This document shows, in pieces, positions 49,420 through 51,362 of a stretch of 64,000 nucleotides of DNA. A program made the position numbers and the translations under genes. The stretch comes from Branchipolynoe longqiensis (lineage: Eukaryota > Annelida > Polychaeta > Phyllodocida > Polynoidae). Numbering within the stretch: the first letter of the stretch is position 1; the number at the start of each line of letters is the position of its first letter. Below the pieces are notes generated by a model that was not told the DNA's origin, did no database searches, and saw only the letters and a list, made by a program, of their open reading frames with translations. Location: positions 23,548,780 to 23,612,779 of the forward strand of contig CM059194.1 of the NCBI GenBank assembly GCA_030323885.1. The letters run 5' to 3'.

Positions 49420-51295
49420 AATGGCACTGCAATAAGACTTGTGAAAATAGCTAACTGACCCTTATGTCCGGGCTTGTAGATGGCCTTGTCAGTTTGGATG
49501 AAGATGGACCGTCTCTTGGATTCGACATGCAGGGTGCGGGTTTCACCGAACGTCACTCCTCCAGTCCCTTCAACCACCAGCCGCGTCTCGGCCAAGTTGT
49601 CAGGCAGCTGGTCCGTCTGATTGAAAAGAAACAAAAAAAATTAAATCACAAAAATCAAAAAGGAGGAAAGTTTCAAAATGGATAAATACCGACCAAATGT
49701 TAACAAATTAATTCTATTACCATGACCATGACCATGGCAATGTTATAAACCGTACCCTATTGAATAAAAGTGACATTGAACTAATCACTGCCCAATATCA
49801 CTTTGAGTGGCCACCTATGCCACCAAATACAATAACTACAAAATTATATACACATAAATTTACGGTACACAAAAAAACATAAGGAAGAGAATGAGTTGGG
49901 TGTGAGTTTAATGCAATGGCATAGGGATTAATAGCCCTTAAATTGTATGTTTTTTAAAAGTCCGCCAGTCTGTGCGGCGCGAGGGGGGGGGCACCCGTAT
50001 AAATTACCCCGACAGCTGGTAAGGGGGGGGGGGGGGCTCCAGCATTAAAAAAATATGTATACACATAGCAATTTGGCGAAATGGGGAGTTGGCCAAATAT
50101 TTTATCGGAATCCAGAGCCAACAGCCGGAGACAAAACTATATATAAAAAACCAACTAGGGCCAATGACATAACCATATATATCTGCACAGGTTTTTGTTT
50201 GTTTGTCTTTTATTTAGGTTAAATATTTAGACACTTGGAGACAAGCATTTCTGCGCAGCTGCACAGTGCTGATACGGAAACATGTATTTACTTTTGTTAT
50301 GTAAAGCGCCTGAGAACGGCTTGCTGGATCGGGCGCTATATAAAAATTATTATTATTATTATTTACTCTAATTTTAATTAAAAAAGGAAACCCCACAAAA
50401 TTACTAAATAAAAACATAATACTTACGTCGAGCGTTATCCGTCCCACATTATTGGCTGGGAAAAAAAGAAAGAGAAATTGACTCATAGTTAAACAGAAGA
50501 AACAAATTAATGCAGGAGTGCTTAAACACATCCACCCAGCTAAAGCGTGACTACAGATAATATGTTTTAAAGAACATATACATATAGAATGTGGTATCAA
50601 TTCCATTTCTACAGCTCACCGATAAAATATACTTCACACACTTTGTGAGATAACGTTACAAAGCATCAACTTATACCCTGGTCACACTACAGCTTGCGAC
50701 CACTGGCGACTACTTTGCAACTAGTCTGCGTCCAAAAGGCTGACTGATCGGTGACTGCTGGAAAGTGGTCAGGGACCGTGCGACCATTTTGGTTGCAAGG
50801 TTTTTGGTGCAGAACCTGCAACCTCCTTGTGGCCGAAATGGTCGCCTGGAGGTTGGTGACTGGTCAATGTCCGGTCGGCGACCGATTACCGACCATTGCT
50901 TCCCCCACCTTTTTTGTTGTTGCTTTGGTCACAAAGCGATCACCAGTTTTTGGTCGCAAAGTGGTCGCAATCCGTAGTGTGACTAAGGCCTTAGTGAGAA
51001 ATTAATATTTAACAACAAAGTAAAAGCAATTCCATAAAGAATCCGATAATAACTGCACACAAATATCATTATTAGATCCGAGTAATACAATACAATTAAT
51101 CGATTCAAATTTCACTTACGACTCAGGAAGGTACCCTGGGCGGCAACGATGTCACGCACTGGGCTTCGGTAATCCAACCTCCCGGTGACCTTGACCTTGA
51201 TCAAGACGGGTTCAGTGATGGAGTCGCTAATGGCGACATTGACGTGGTAAGGAATGGACGGCCGGATGTACTTGGAACTTGTAATGAAGTACCTC
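4312..51295 (-). CDS. TEP: CD109/TEP-like alpha-2-macroglobulin family gene, 5' half (partial)
   Basis: The gene is assembled from 17 constitutive exons (51295 down to 17302) plus one of five alternative exons. Every junction has AG/GT borders and compatible phase, giving 2165 nt of constitutive coding sequence. Family hallmarks seen are an MG1 start ([12 protein letters not shown]), [13 protein letters not shown] in MG2, [28 protein letters not shown] in MG3, [27 protein letters not shown] in MG6, [10 protein letters not shown], and FPETWIW at the end of the variable region. These proteins are secreted or membrane-anchored factors in protease trapping, opsonisation or complement-like immunity. 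The signal-peptide exon is missing (none recognised up to 64000). The CUB, thioester and receptor-binding parts would lie beyond position 1. CD109 and invertebrate TEP cannot be told apart from this half. The family call is very secure; the exact orthology is not. Confidence 0.95.
5141..5575. mobile_element. SINE-A, two head-opposed copies
   Basis: 5141-5446 is a plus-orientation copy with the gacggga-type head. It is followed directly by a truncated minus-orientation copy (5447-5575) with the second head type, interrupted by a G run (5522-5543). Confidence 0.75.
5656..6318. mobile_element. Harbinger-like TIR element H1 (acgt-word interior)
   Basis: The ends read ggCTGTCACACTACGACGTA and the complement of TACGTCGTACTGTGACAG. 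A TTA target duplication flanks it (5653-5655 and 6319-6321). The interior is non-coding and dominated by variants of gtacgta, acgtacg and catacgt. Confidence 0.8.
6460..6585. repeat. (GGTGT)n microsatellite
   Basis: A run of ggtgtggtgtggtgt. The rest of 6319-6909 shows nothing recognisable apart from a short AT-rich part near exon D. Confidence 0.9.
6910..7129 (-). CDS. TEP: Alternative bait-region exon D (basic/Gly type)
   Basis: This exon is 220 nt, with acceptor gtcaatag and donor GTACTG. It encodes [20 protein letters not shown], a Gly/Val/Ala stretch, then [20 protein letters not shown] and two bases of Gly. The RRR run is a plausible protease target. Its tail is very close to that of exon E (KP[VI][10 protein letters not shown]), suggesting that D and E are the most recent duplicates of the cluster. 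Confidence 0.9.
7243..7442 (-). mobile_element. SINE-B partial copy
   Basis: SINE-B is a second family. It has a tRNA-like head (gggacgtagctcaggtgg type), a body with aaaagaccccttgctgctta and a tail ending ttaaataaaacaaggtttac. This copy has head and body only, just outside (transcript-upstream of) bait exon D. Confidence 0.76.
7618..7967. mobile_element. hAT-like MITE (CAGGGATGAAAG ends), copy 1
   Basis: About 350 bp with inverted ends TCAGGGATGAAAGT / ACTTTCATCCCTGA. CAGGG termini suggest the hAT superfamily (inference). A second copy lies at 12343-12698, with fragments at 27474-27510 and 33655-33708. Confidence 0.75.
8259..8457 (-). CDS. TEP: Alternative bait-region exon C (Ser/Thr-rich type)
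   Basis: This exon is 199 nt as called, with donor GTAGAT. The chosen acceptor (ggatag) gives [16 protein letters not shown], then an acidic patch (DTDEDAAP), a Ser/Thr/Gly/Ala run, and [15 protein letters not shown]. Two other phase-compatible acceptors (exon starts at 8445 or 8427) cannot be excluded. The first was preferred because its LVSKEMLFD start resembles the start of exon D. The tail is one codon shorter than in the other four. Confidence 0.82.
8575..8830 (-). mobile_element. SINE-B partial copy
   Basis: Tail and body (tttaacaacgcttctagagc to tgtggaccactggtc), without the tRNA-like head. Confidence 0.76.
8831..9425. other. Intron between bait exons B and C, unannotated stretch
   Basis: No convincing coding sequence. 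There are short poly-T and G-rich tracts (8949-8963 and 9379-9420) next to a SINE-A copy. Confidence 0.4.
9430..9765 (-). mobile_element. SINE-A copy
   Basis: Nearly complete copy, from ttttacgtcctagcaacatc to the head gccatcccgtctggt. The head type is agacgggatggccgaatgag. Confidence 0.82.
9893..10340. mobile_element. TCCGATG-TIR MITE, copy 3 (with insertion)
   Basis: Starts aaagttgcatagtccgatgg and ends atcggattatgcaacttta. About 90 bp of unrelated sequence near 10195-10290 interrupts it. Confidence 0.78.
10450..10527. repeat. (CA)n microsatellite
   Basis: CA tract with cagaca interruptions. 10528-10904 shows nothing recognisable. Confidence 0.92.
10905..11225 (-). mobile_element. SINE-A copy (second head type)
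   Basis: Nearly complete, ending 70 bp before the donor end of bait exon B. The head is the cgggagcggttggtcgaatc type. Confidence 0.8.
11295..11538 (-). CDS. TEP: Alternative bait-region exon B (Ala/Thr/Pro-rich type)
   Basis: This exon is 244 nt, with acceptor tactttcag and donor GTAGTC. It encodes [20 protein letters not shown], a mucin-like Ala/Thr/Ser/Pro stretch, a short Gly/Ala run, then [15 protein letters not shown] and two bases of Arg. It is the most divergent version at the conserved tail (FPEVWLW). A LINE fragment on the opposite strand begins within roughly 50 bp of its acceptor. Confidence 0.88.
11567..12325 (+). mobile_element. 3' fragment of an I-clade-like LINE
   Basis: This fragment has a coding 3' end followed by an AT-rich 3' UTR and a terminal (CAAT)n tract at 12298-12322. 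Reverse-oriented copies occur at 24071-24545 and 39362-39735. The left limit near the acceptor of bait exon B is uncertain. Confidence 0.8.
11600..12075 (+). pseudogene. LINE ORF2 C-terminal fragment
   Basis: An open segment ends with [20 protein letters not shown], a stretch ending [13 protein letters not shown], and [10 protein letters not shown]. This is the zinc-binding-like tail (C-x2-C...H...C) found after the RNase H domain in I-like LINEs. No reverse transcriptase remains. It is a dead 5'-truncated copy, antisense to the TEP gene. Confidence 0.75.
12343..12698. mobile_element. hAT-like MITE, copy 2
   Basis: Starts cagggatcaaagtggtgtcc and ends gagatctttcatccctg. It begins 20 bp after the (CAAT)n end of the LINE fragment. 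Confidence 0.74.
12699..13551. other. Intron between bait exons A and B, no element recognised
   Basis: Contains cgcatatacgc-like words around 13225-13470 (gcatttgcaactcgcattcg), loosely like the word-rich Harbinger interiors but without the GTCACACTA ends. Nothing coding is supported. Confidence 0.4.
13552..13759 (-). CDS. TEP: Alternative bait-region exon A (charged type)
   Basis: This exon is 208 nt, with acceptor cttgcag and donor GTAGGG. It completes an Arg codon from exon 17 and encodes [20 protein letters not shown], a mixed polar segment with [16 protein letters not shown], then [15 protein letters not shown] and two bases of Gly. There are no cysteines. It starts at phase 1 and ends at phase 2, like its four siblings. 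It is the first of the five in transcript order. Confidence 0.92.
14130..14270 (-). mobile_element. SINE-A head fragment
   Basis: Only the tRNA-like head and linker are present (taagtcattggtttgactcg-like to attcggccatcccgc). A dispersed segment (ggggaaatttcaatcacgaa) precedes it and also occurs at 420-475 and 39200-39260. Confidence 0.7.
14826..16560. repeat. 1.7-kb minisatellite (tgtatgcacaccaccc)
   Basis: A tandem array of a 16-bp unit tgtatgcacaccaccc, interspersed with tgtacagtatac segments and degenerating towards the right (actaaccagtatacacacca). Several frames on both strands stay open because the unit lacks stops. No homology to a protein is apparent. Confidence 0.92.
16695..17058 (-). 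mobile_element. SINE-B, full-length copy
   Basis: Runs from the tail aagtaaagtaaaccttgttt to the head cacctgagctatgtcccgct. It is the most complete copy in the window and lies 240 bp from exon 17. Confidence 0.84.
17302..17359 (-). CDS. TEP: TEP exon 17, last constitutive exon before the variable cassette
   Basis: A 58-nt exon with acceptor ttggcag and donor GTAAGT. It reads [19 protein letters not shown] and ends one base into a codon (phase 1). G-L-x-V-L-T-D-A is the conserved string just before the hypervariable or bait segment in CD109/TEP proteins. All five downstream alternative exons supply exactly two bases to finish its last codon. Confidence 0.95.
17635..18282. mobile_element. Harbinger-like TIR element H2 (aacgtt-word interior)
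   Basis: Termini are CCCCTGTCACACTACAACGT and the complement of ACGTCGTAGCGTGACAGGG. TAA is duplicated at 17632-17634 and 18283-18285. The interior is full of gaacgt, acgttc and acgtcg words and has no coding potential. It lies in the intron between exons 16 and 17. Confidence 0.85.
18632..18976. mobile_element. TCCGATG-TIR MITE, copy 4
   Basis: Diverged copy from aaactgcataatctgatg to catcagattacgcaacttta, about 65 bp from the donor of exon 16. Confidence 0.75.
19041..19205 (-). CDS. TEP: TEP exon 16 (MG6, with a basic cluster)
   Basis: This exon is 165 nt (55 codons, phase 0 to 0), with acceptor ttcacag and donor GTAAGT. It encodes [20 protein letters not shown], then [20 protein letters not shown] and a segment ending SDTFKVLD. 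The run RRKKRS resembles a furin-type cleavage site. Two closely spaced cysteines (CYMC) follow it. The position matches the MG6 segment that precedes the bait exon in other TEPs. Confidence 0.93.
19257..19545 (-). mobile_element. SINE-A copy, about 50 bp upstream of the exon 16 acceptor
   Basis: Body from gggttggttgttggagtttt; the head is truncated (gactcaactcactcggccat). Confidence 0.78.
19560..20700. repeat. About 150-bp dispersed tandem units (gcatttagcgtatcggcaat)
   Basis: At least four diverged copies (about 19585, 19715, 20375 and 20510) of a unit containing gcatttagcgtatcggcaat and ggtcaagtgaagtagcgggt. A different repeat (19905-20270) is lodged in the middle. Confidence 0.8.
19905..20270 (+). 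repeat. Dispersed 330-bp repeat, copy 1
   Basis: Contains tacctcagggagtttgacgc and ttttgcgcctgtctggacat. A second copy in the same orientation lies at 54245-54575. No coding assignment; the class is unknown. Confidence 0.75.
21002..21466 (-). mobile_element. SINE-A copy split by a SINE-B insertion
   Basis: Body 21002-21253 and head 21362-21466 flank a 110-bp SINE-B tail segment. The string agtatcaattttat occurs at both junctions, as expected for a target-site duplication. Confidence 0.82.
21506..21661 (-). CDS. TEP: TEP exon 15 (MG6)
   Basis: This exon is 156 nt (52 codons, phase 0 to 0), with acceptor cctgtag and donor GTAGGC. It reads [20 protein letters not shown], then [20 protein letters not shown] and [12 protein letters not shown]. 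The A-x-P-x-S-x-V-x-L/I...AVD pattern is the standard start of MG6, immediately before the bait region. Confidence 0.95.
21896..22267. mobile_element. TIR element, second copy of the 63491-63900 family
   Basis: Shares ttcaccctgtactcgcagta, gctttagtatggaacaggaa and agggtgaatcttttatctag with the 63.5-kb copy. It is flanked at a distance by two 95-bp direct repeats (21713-21810 and 22397-22503). Confidence 0.72.
22946..23106 (-). mobile_element. SINE-A, internally deleted, abutting the exon 14 minisatellite
   Basis: The body start joins directly to the second-type head (gactcggctgggattcaaac). It ends exactly where the fourth 48-bp repeat copy begins. Confidence 0.72.
23107..23283 (-). repeat. 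48-bp coding minisatellite carrying splice donors (exon 14 end)
   Basis: Four copies of a 48-bp unit read on the minus strand. Each has GATGTCAATGTTAAAGGAGG, then AACAAG and GTGAGC in copies 1 and 2. Copy 3 has ATGAGC, and copy 4 runs into a SINE remnant. The unit length keeps the frame (16 codons). Confidence 0.92.
23251..23484 (-). CDS. TEP: TEP exon 14 (MG5), ending in a donor-containing minisatellite
   Basis: This exon is 234 nt (78 codons, phase 0 to 0), with acceptor cactgtag and donor GTGAGC. It encodes [20 protein letters not shown] and continues to [18 protein letters not shown], then [15 protein letters not shown]. The last 33 nt plus the donor are the first copy of a 48-bp tandem repeat (23107-23283). 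A second copy offers another intact in-frame GTGAGC donor after 23203, which would add 16 codons. The third copy has ATGAGC instead. Confidence 0.94.
23590..23865 (-). mobile_element. SINE-A copy, head truncated
   Basis: Full body and linker, ending in the B-box-like gaccagggttcgaaccca. It lies in the intron between exons 13 and 14. Confidence 0.78.
23921..24702. repeat. 150-bp direct repeats around a LINE fragment
   Basis: Copies at 23921-24070 and 24548-24702 differ at a modest number of positions and flank the LINE 3' fragment exactly. Confidence 0.75.
24071..24545 (-). mobile_element. I-clade-like LINE 3' fragment, flanked by about 150-bp direct repeats
   Basis: Reverse-complement copy of the LINE 3' end seen at 11567-12325, again starting with its ATTGATTG tail. 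It is bordered by two similar copies (23921-24070 and 24548-24702) of a sequence containing gtggggaccatgattatg and cacatagcgaccgagattg. Confidence 0.8.
24795..25015. repeat. (GAGT)n-rich low-complexity tract
   Basis: Perfect gagtgagtgagt at first, then degenerate gagtagagt sequence. 25020-25530 contains no recognisable element. Confidence 0.85.
25531..25596 (-). CDS. TEP: TEP exon 13 (MG5)
   Basis: A 66-nt exon (22 codons, phase 0 to 0) with acceptor cttcag and donor GTGAGT. It reads [20 protein letters not shown] followed by YV. It corresponds to the MG5 strand before the I-x-x-G-x-I-V-x-S-G motif that opens exon 14. Confidence 0.9.
25663..26463. mobile_element. TCCGATG-TIR MITE, copy 5, split by element H3
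   Basis: The left part is 25663-25713 and the continuation begins at 26360 (cctaaatttgctcctactta). The Harbinger-like element H3 lies exactly between them, so H3 is the younger insertion. Confidence 0.8.
25714..26356. mobile_element. Harbinger-like TIR element H3 (ccggac-word interior)
   Basis: Perfect ends CCCCAGTCACACATA / TATGTGTGACTGGGG, with TTA duplicated (25711-25713 and 26357-26359). The GC-rich interior consists of degenerate ccggaccacc / cggatca words. It is inserted inside a copy of the TCCGATG-terminated MITE, whose halves flank it. Confidence 0.88.
26510..26846 (-). mobile_element. SINE-A copy (second head type)
   Basis: Nearly complete, from tttgttgttgatttacatcc to ccgattcggccagtgtgccc. 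Confidence 0.8.
27147..27352. mobile_element. TCCGATG-TIR MITE fragment
   Basis: The right half only, ending aaaaccaccagactatgcaac. Another fragment, a left half in the other orientation (27843-28000), starts aaagttgcatggtccgatgg. Confidence 0.7.
27570..27755 (-). mobile_element. SINE-A body fragment
   Basis: Body only, ending at cgacactgagccaatcagc; no head. Confidence 0.75.
28180..29280. repeat. (GT)n-rich array with higher-order units
   Basis: GT/CTGT microsatellite sequence in which ctctctctgcaaagtcaggt recurs at about 28450, 28688, 28855, 29050 and 29255. This shows segmental duplication within the array. Non-coding. Confidence 0.88.
29475..29593. mobile_element. TCCGATG-TIR MITE fragment
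   Basis: The end portion only (ttgacaaaattatatttcat to actatgcaactttaag), between the (GT)n array and exon 12. Confidence 0.65.
29854..29991 (-). CDS. TEP: TEP exon 12 (MG5)
   Basis: This exon is 138 nt (46 codons, phase 0 to 0), with acceptor tttgcag and donor GTACCG, the only constitutive donor lacking G at +5. It encodes [20 protein letters not shown] and then [20 protein letters not shown] and GKGSVK, an MG5 strand pattern. About 60 bp upstream of the acceptor, the transcript strand carries about 500 nt of pure CCT-rich pyrimidine. Confidence 0.92.
30050..30560 (+). repeat. 500-bp purine tract (GGA/GGGGA)n
   Basis: Almost unbroken G/A sequence on the plus strand, hence polypyrimidine in the TEP transcript. 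It ends about 60 bp upstream of the exon 12 acceptor. It has triplex or G-quadruplex potential. Open frames on both strands here are low-complexity artefacts. Confidence 0.92.
30660..31375 (-). repeat. 30-bp minisatellite with a GTAAGC motif
   Basis: About 23 copies of a 30-bp unit containing (minus strand) GCAGCTGGTAAGCACAGTAC. It lies in the intron between exons 11 and 12. The unit length keeps one frame open, so apparent proteins there are artefacts. Confidence 0.92.
31480..32215. repeat. About 27-bp minisatellite (actagcctgatgtttgctaa)
   Basis: Roughly 25 diverged copies of a caccactagcctgatgtttg-type unit, stopping about 38 bp short of the exon 11 donor. No coding meaning. Confidence 0.9.
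32253..32486 (-). CDS. TEP: TEP exon 11 (MG4)
   Basis: This exon is 234 nt (78 codons, phase 0 to 0), with acceptor cccacag and donor GTAAGT. It reads [20 protein letters not shown], then a charged stretch with [13 protein letters not shown], and ends in a beta-rich segment, [19 protein letters not shown], as expected for MG4. A long minisatellite begins about 35 bp past the donor. Confidence 0.93.
32540..32815. mobile_element. TCCGATG-TIR MITE, rearranged copy
   Basis: Contains two end-type sequences (ccatcaaactatgcaacttt near 32580 and ccatacgactatgtaacttt near 32795), suggesting one partial copy beside another. Confidence 0.68.
32923..33113 (-). CDS. TEP: TEP exon 10 (MG4)
   Basis: This exon is 191 nt, with acceptor ttgtag and donor GTAAGG. 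It encodes [20 protein letters not shown], then [20 protein letters not shown] and a segment ending [10 protein letters not shown]. The A-x-VTE-x-LT motif followed by a strand, and the P-x-x-FKTGQ-type opening of the next MG domain, match the MG3/MG4 border. There is an N-linked glycosylation sequon (NVT). Confidence 0.94.
33140..33335 (-). mobile_element. SINE-A body fragment
   Basis: Body only, followed by a (TCTCTG)n tract at 33358-33508. A further body start occurs at 33572-33627. A hAT-like MITE end (gcggagaactttcatccttg) lies near 33690. Confidence 0.74.
34177..34294 (-). CDS. TEP: TEP exon 9 (MG3-MG4)
   Basis: This exon is 118 nt, with acceptor tttcag and donor GTGCGT. It encodes [39 protein letters not shown] and one base of an Asp codon completed by exon 10. 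The donor was chosen because it is the only good GT whose phase fits exon 10. The reading frame remains open past it. Two cysteines may form a local disulfide. Confidence 0.82.
34355..34855 (-). mobile_element. SINE-A, a fragment and a complete copy
   Basis: A 65-bp body start (34355-34420) and a nearly full copy (34523-34855) with the agacgggatggccgaatgag-type head, truncated at the end. Both lie in the intron between exons 8 and 9. Confidence 0.76.
35215..35326 (-). CDS. TEP: TEP exon 8 (MG3)
   Basis: This exon is 112 nt, with acceptor tcctag and donor GTAAGT. It reads [20 protein letters not shown] and then [17 protein letters not shown], ending at phase 0. Y-T-[YF]-G-[KQ]-P-V-K-G is the conserved MG3 motif. 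The spliced frame from exon 7 is continuous. Confidence 0.96.
35805..36140 (-). mobile_element. SINE-A copy
   Basis: Nearly full copy between exons 7 and 8, from tttgttgttttacatcctag to attcggccaccctgtctggt. Confidence 0.8.
36252..36336 (-). CDS. TEP: TEP exon 7 (MG3)
   Basis: This exon is 85 nt, with acceptor tttctag and donor GTAAGT. It encodes [20 protein letters not shown] and GLTFAVVAK, with the last codon split after two bases. VLPKFEV is a diagnostic MG3 motif. The exon follows a 7-kb region containing a Harbinger-like element (36899-38878). Confidence 0.95.
36395..36600. repeat. About 62-bp tandem repeat, three copies
   Basis: Three copies of a unit with gaaatgaaaatgaaatatag and ctcatataaattctcataca lie upstream (transcript sense) of exon 7. 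Confidence 0.82.
36899..38878. mobile_element. Harbinger-like TIR element H4 (gcgttgc-word interior, with microsatellite)
   Basis: Perfect TIRs begin TGGAGCAGTCACACTACGAC, with TAA duplicated (36896-36898 and 38879-38881). The outer interior (36920-37370 and 38655-38860) is built of cgcgttg / caacgcg / gtcggaac words. The centre (37399-38650) is a (GTCTCT/GTGTCT)n tract followed by its complement. Confidence 0.88.
37399..38650. repeat. Large inverted microsatellite (GTCTCT-type then its complement)
   Basis: About 810 bp of (GT)CTCTGTCT-type repeat is followed by about 440 bp of its complement (GACAGAGACAC-type with catatacatacgc interruptions). The turn is at about 38209, giving a potential very long hairpin. 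Long open frames in it are artefacts of the repeat. Confidence 0.9.
39099..39138 (-). CDS. TEP: TEP exon 6 (MG2-MG3 linker)
   Basis: A 40-nt exon with acceptor tttcag and donor GTAAGT. It reads [13 protein letters not shown] and a split glycine or valine codon that joins to VLPKFEV in exon 7. The EVAEYVLPKFEV-type string is the conserved start of MG3 in this family, so phase and residues both support this small exon. Confidence 0.92.
39362..39735 (-). mobile_element. I-clade-like LINE 3' fragment
   Basis: Third copy of the same LINE 3' end, beginning with (GATT)n and tggtggtttctttacacc. It stops where the DIRS terminal repeat begins (aggcatagtaccgagg). Confidence 0.75.
40224..41170 (-). pseudogene. 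DIRS-type reverse transcriptase, broken
   Basis: Read on the minus strand, the similarity runs in pieces: [54 protein letters not shown], the catalytic [10 protein letters not shown], then [20 protein letters not shown] and a thumb-like segment. A TGA lies in frame near 40862, and a frameshift lies near 40600. The NGLxxxPxxFTxLLKP and Y-x-DDSxI patterns are typical of DIRS/Ngaro reverse transcriptases rather than LINE or gypsy ones. Confidence 0.85.
41289..42713 (-). pseudogene. DIRS-type Gag-like region, fragmented
   Basis: Several overlapping open pieces in different frames lie directly upstream of the DIRS-type reverse transcriptase. One is an Arg/Gly/Gln-rich piece ([20 protein letters not shown]). 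Another ends in [11 protein letters not shown], and a third is a Ser-rich piece ([18 protein letters not shown]). An acidic N-terminal piece has [13 protein letters not shown]. No recognisable domain beyond general Gag-like composition; the assignment rests on position. Confidence 0.55.
43003..45435 (+). mobile_element. 5'-truncated non-LTR retrotransposon (CR1/Jockey-like LINE)
   Basis: The element starts inside the endonuclease domain and ends in a short (GAGTAT)n tail at 45417-45435, a 3'-terminal microsatellite typical of CR1/L2-like LINEs. It sits inside the DIRS-type element (39.7-45.8 kb), so it inserted later. It is on the strand opposite to the TEP gene, within the intron between exons 5 and 6. 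Confidence 0.88.
43038..45419 (+). CDS. LINE ORF2 fragment: endonuclease C-terminus plus reverse transcriptase
   Basis: A frame of about 793 codons, open from about 43005, begins with the end of an AP-endonuclease-like domain ([12 protein letters not shown], then [10 protein letters not shown], where SDH is usual). It continues with a linker and a full reverse transcriptase: [52 protein letters not shown] and the catalytic [10 protein letters not shown]-terminal region ends [13 protein letters not shown]. The N-terminal half of the endonuclease and any ORF1 are absent, so this copy cannot be autonomous. The absence of stops suggests a fairly young insertion. Confidence 0.92.
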   Translation: MYLHQHIMDPTHYRANQQPNTLDLVITNEEGMVDNVALNAPVGKSHHTCITFDFMCYTERPAKITPKFQYHKGNYTAMREDAAKMDWNQEGTDLDEMWLSFMNNIKLLAENHIPKSKPHQINRPIYMTAKAREKVKTKNKTFRTWRRTRDGNDYRVYTKARNQAKWECRKAEREFEKKLAKECKKNPKAFFRYANSKMKTRSGIAHLTREDGSLTATDKDKAEVLNKFSSSVFTREDITNMPNIPDTKTDVILEDTDFTIDEVANKLSRLNPNKAAGPDGASPRILKELHTIIAEPLYNIYRKSIDQGKLPRDWKIGYVSPIFKKGDRHQAKNYRPVSLTSVICKTLESIIHDKIMHHLVQNQLLTKFQHGFVKGRSCVTQILAVLDRWTEALDNDSNVDSVYLDFAKAFDSVPHKRLLMKMKSFGITGKLWTWIEDFLHARIQHVVINGVKSLAALVLSGIPQGSVLGSLLFVCFINDMPEVIHAFIQMFADDTKLYMEVNSPEDQQVLQKDLTALEDWANLWQLRFNAQKCKVMHLGNRNENLSYYMHQDGEEVQLQVTELEKDLGIYMDIGLTFSYHSEQKVTKANKLLGMIRRSYTYLDNDTVKTLYTSLIRPHLEYGNTAWTPKFKKDMSMIESVQRRATKLSPTIRELPYEERLRILNLPSLYYRRARGDIIEAFKHVTGRYAVDARYLKLANCKTRGHRYKLKKERAIKPVRQLFFSNRIVNAWNALPEHVIEAPSVNAFKGRLDKHWRGLQYCTHPALDAFNPSKSNFDMHRPDTGYKPNKIRSG
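45900..46034 (-). CDS. TEP: TEP exon 5 (MG2)
   Basis: This exon is 135 nt (45 codons, phase 0 to 0), with acceptor attag and donor GTGAGT. It encodes [16 protein letters not shown], then [20 protein letters not shown] and IRVTVG. The SDQPxLGxWxI motif is typical of MG2. There is no internal in-frame stop. A DIRS-type retroelement fills the following intron. Confidence 0.95.
46508..47054. mobile_element. TIR element (CATTCTCTRAAACTGGGC ends)
   Basis: Inverted ends catTCTCTAAAACTGGGC and GCCCAGTTTCAGAGAatg enclose about 545 bp of AT-rich non-coding DNA between exons 4 and 5. Confidence 0.68.
47320..48640 (-). repeat. About 47-bp minisatellite with a donor-like motif, next to exon 4
   Basis: Roughly 22 regular units plus degenerate ones. 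On the transcribed strand each contains GATAGTTGTAAGTGTTTT followed by CTACCCTCTAGTAAAAAGTA. The first intron bases after exon 4 (AATT then GTAAGTGTTCTCATTCTAC) look like a diverged unit, so the array probably arose by amplifying the donor region. Confidence 0.9.
48660..48730 (-). CDS. TEP: TEP exon 4 (MG2)
   Basis: This exon is 71 nt, with acceptor tttgcag and donor GTAAGT. It reads [20 protein letters not shown] and then IEII, the canonical MG2 continuation, and ends at phase 0. The intron beginning here runs at once into degenerate and then regular copies of a minisatellite whose unit resembles this donor region (see 47320-48640). Confidence 0.95.
48812..49173. mobile_element. TCCGATG-TIR MITE, copy 6
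   Basis: One of the best preserved copies, from tttaaagctgcatagtccga to atcggactacgcaactttaa. It lies between exons 3 and 4. Confidence 0.85.
49230..49425. repeat. (GAAA)n microsatellite downstream of exon 3
   Basis: A 190-bp gaaa tract, starting about 35 bp past the exon 3 donor (transcript sense). It gives a pyrimidine-rich (TTTC)n stretch in the transcript. Confidence 0.92.
49460..49616 (-). CDS. TEP: TEP exon 3 (end of MG1, start of MG2)
   Basis: This exon is 157 nt, with acceptor caatcag and donor GTCAGT. It encodes [17 protein letters not shown] and then [16 protein letters not shown]. The IFIQTDK-x-YKPG string is one of the most conserved signatures of the alpha-2-macroglobulin superfamily MG2 domain. 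It ends one base into a codon that is completed by exon 4. A (GAAA)n tract lies just downstream in the intron. Confidence 0.96.
49690..50420. other. Intron between exons 2 and 3, unannotated stretch
   Basis: AT-rich with two G runs (49984-49990 and 50023-50036). A LINE-tail-like piece (cctgagaacggcttgctgga, then TTATTATTA) lies near 50308-50362. Nothing coding. Confidence 0.4.
50427..50455 (-). CDS. TEP: TEP exon 2 (MG1 micro-exon)
   Basis: A 29-nt micro-exon sits between acceptor cccag (50456-50460) and donor GTAAGT (50421-50426). It completes a codon from exon 1 and adds NNVGRITLD, ending at phase 0. It is too short to stand alone, but its phase fits both neighbours and the residues suit an MG1 beta strand. 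Confidence 0.8.
50674..50990. mobile_element. Harbinger-like TIR element H5 (ggtcgc-word interior)
   Basis: The ends are similar: GGTCACACTACAGCTTGCGAC and the complement of GCAATCCGTAGTGTGACTAA. TTA flanks both sides (50671-50673 and 50991-50993). The short interior is rich in tggtcg / gcgacc words. It lies between exons 1 and 2. Confidence 0.82.
51120..51295 (-). CDS. TEP: TEP exon 1 of those visible (MG1)
   Basis: This exon is 176 nt, with acceptor tgcag at 51296-51300 and donor GTAAGT directly after 51120. It opens one base into a codon and reads [20 protein letters not shown], then a valine-rich beta-strand segment ending in GTFLS. This is the start of MG1, normally found just after the signal peptide in CD109/TEP proteins. 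An upstream exon supplying two bases and the leader must exist but was not recognised. Confidence 0.93.
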
Positions 51296-51362
51296 CTGCA
51301 ATACACACACAATTTAAAAACCTTGAAATTTCTGCTAATATCTTTCTCTGTCTATATATACA

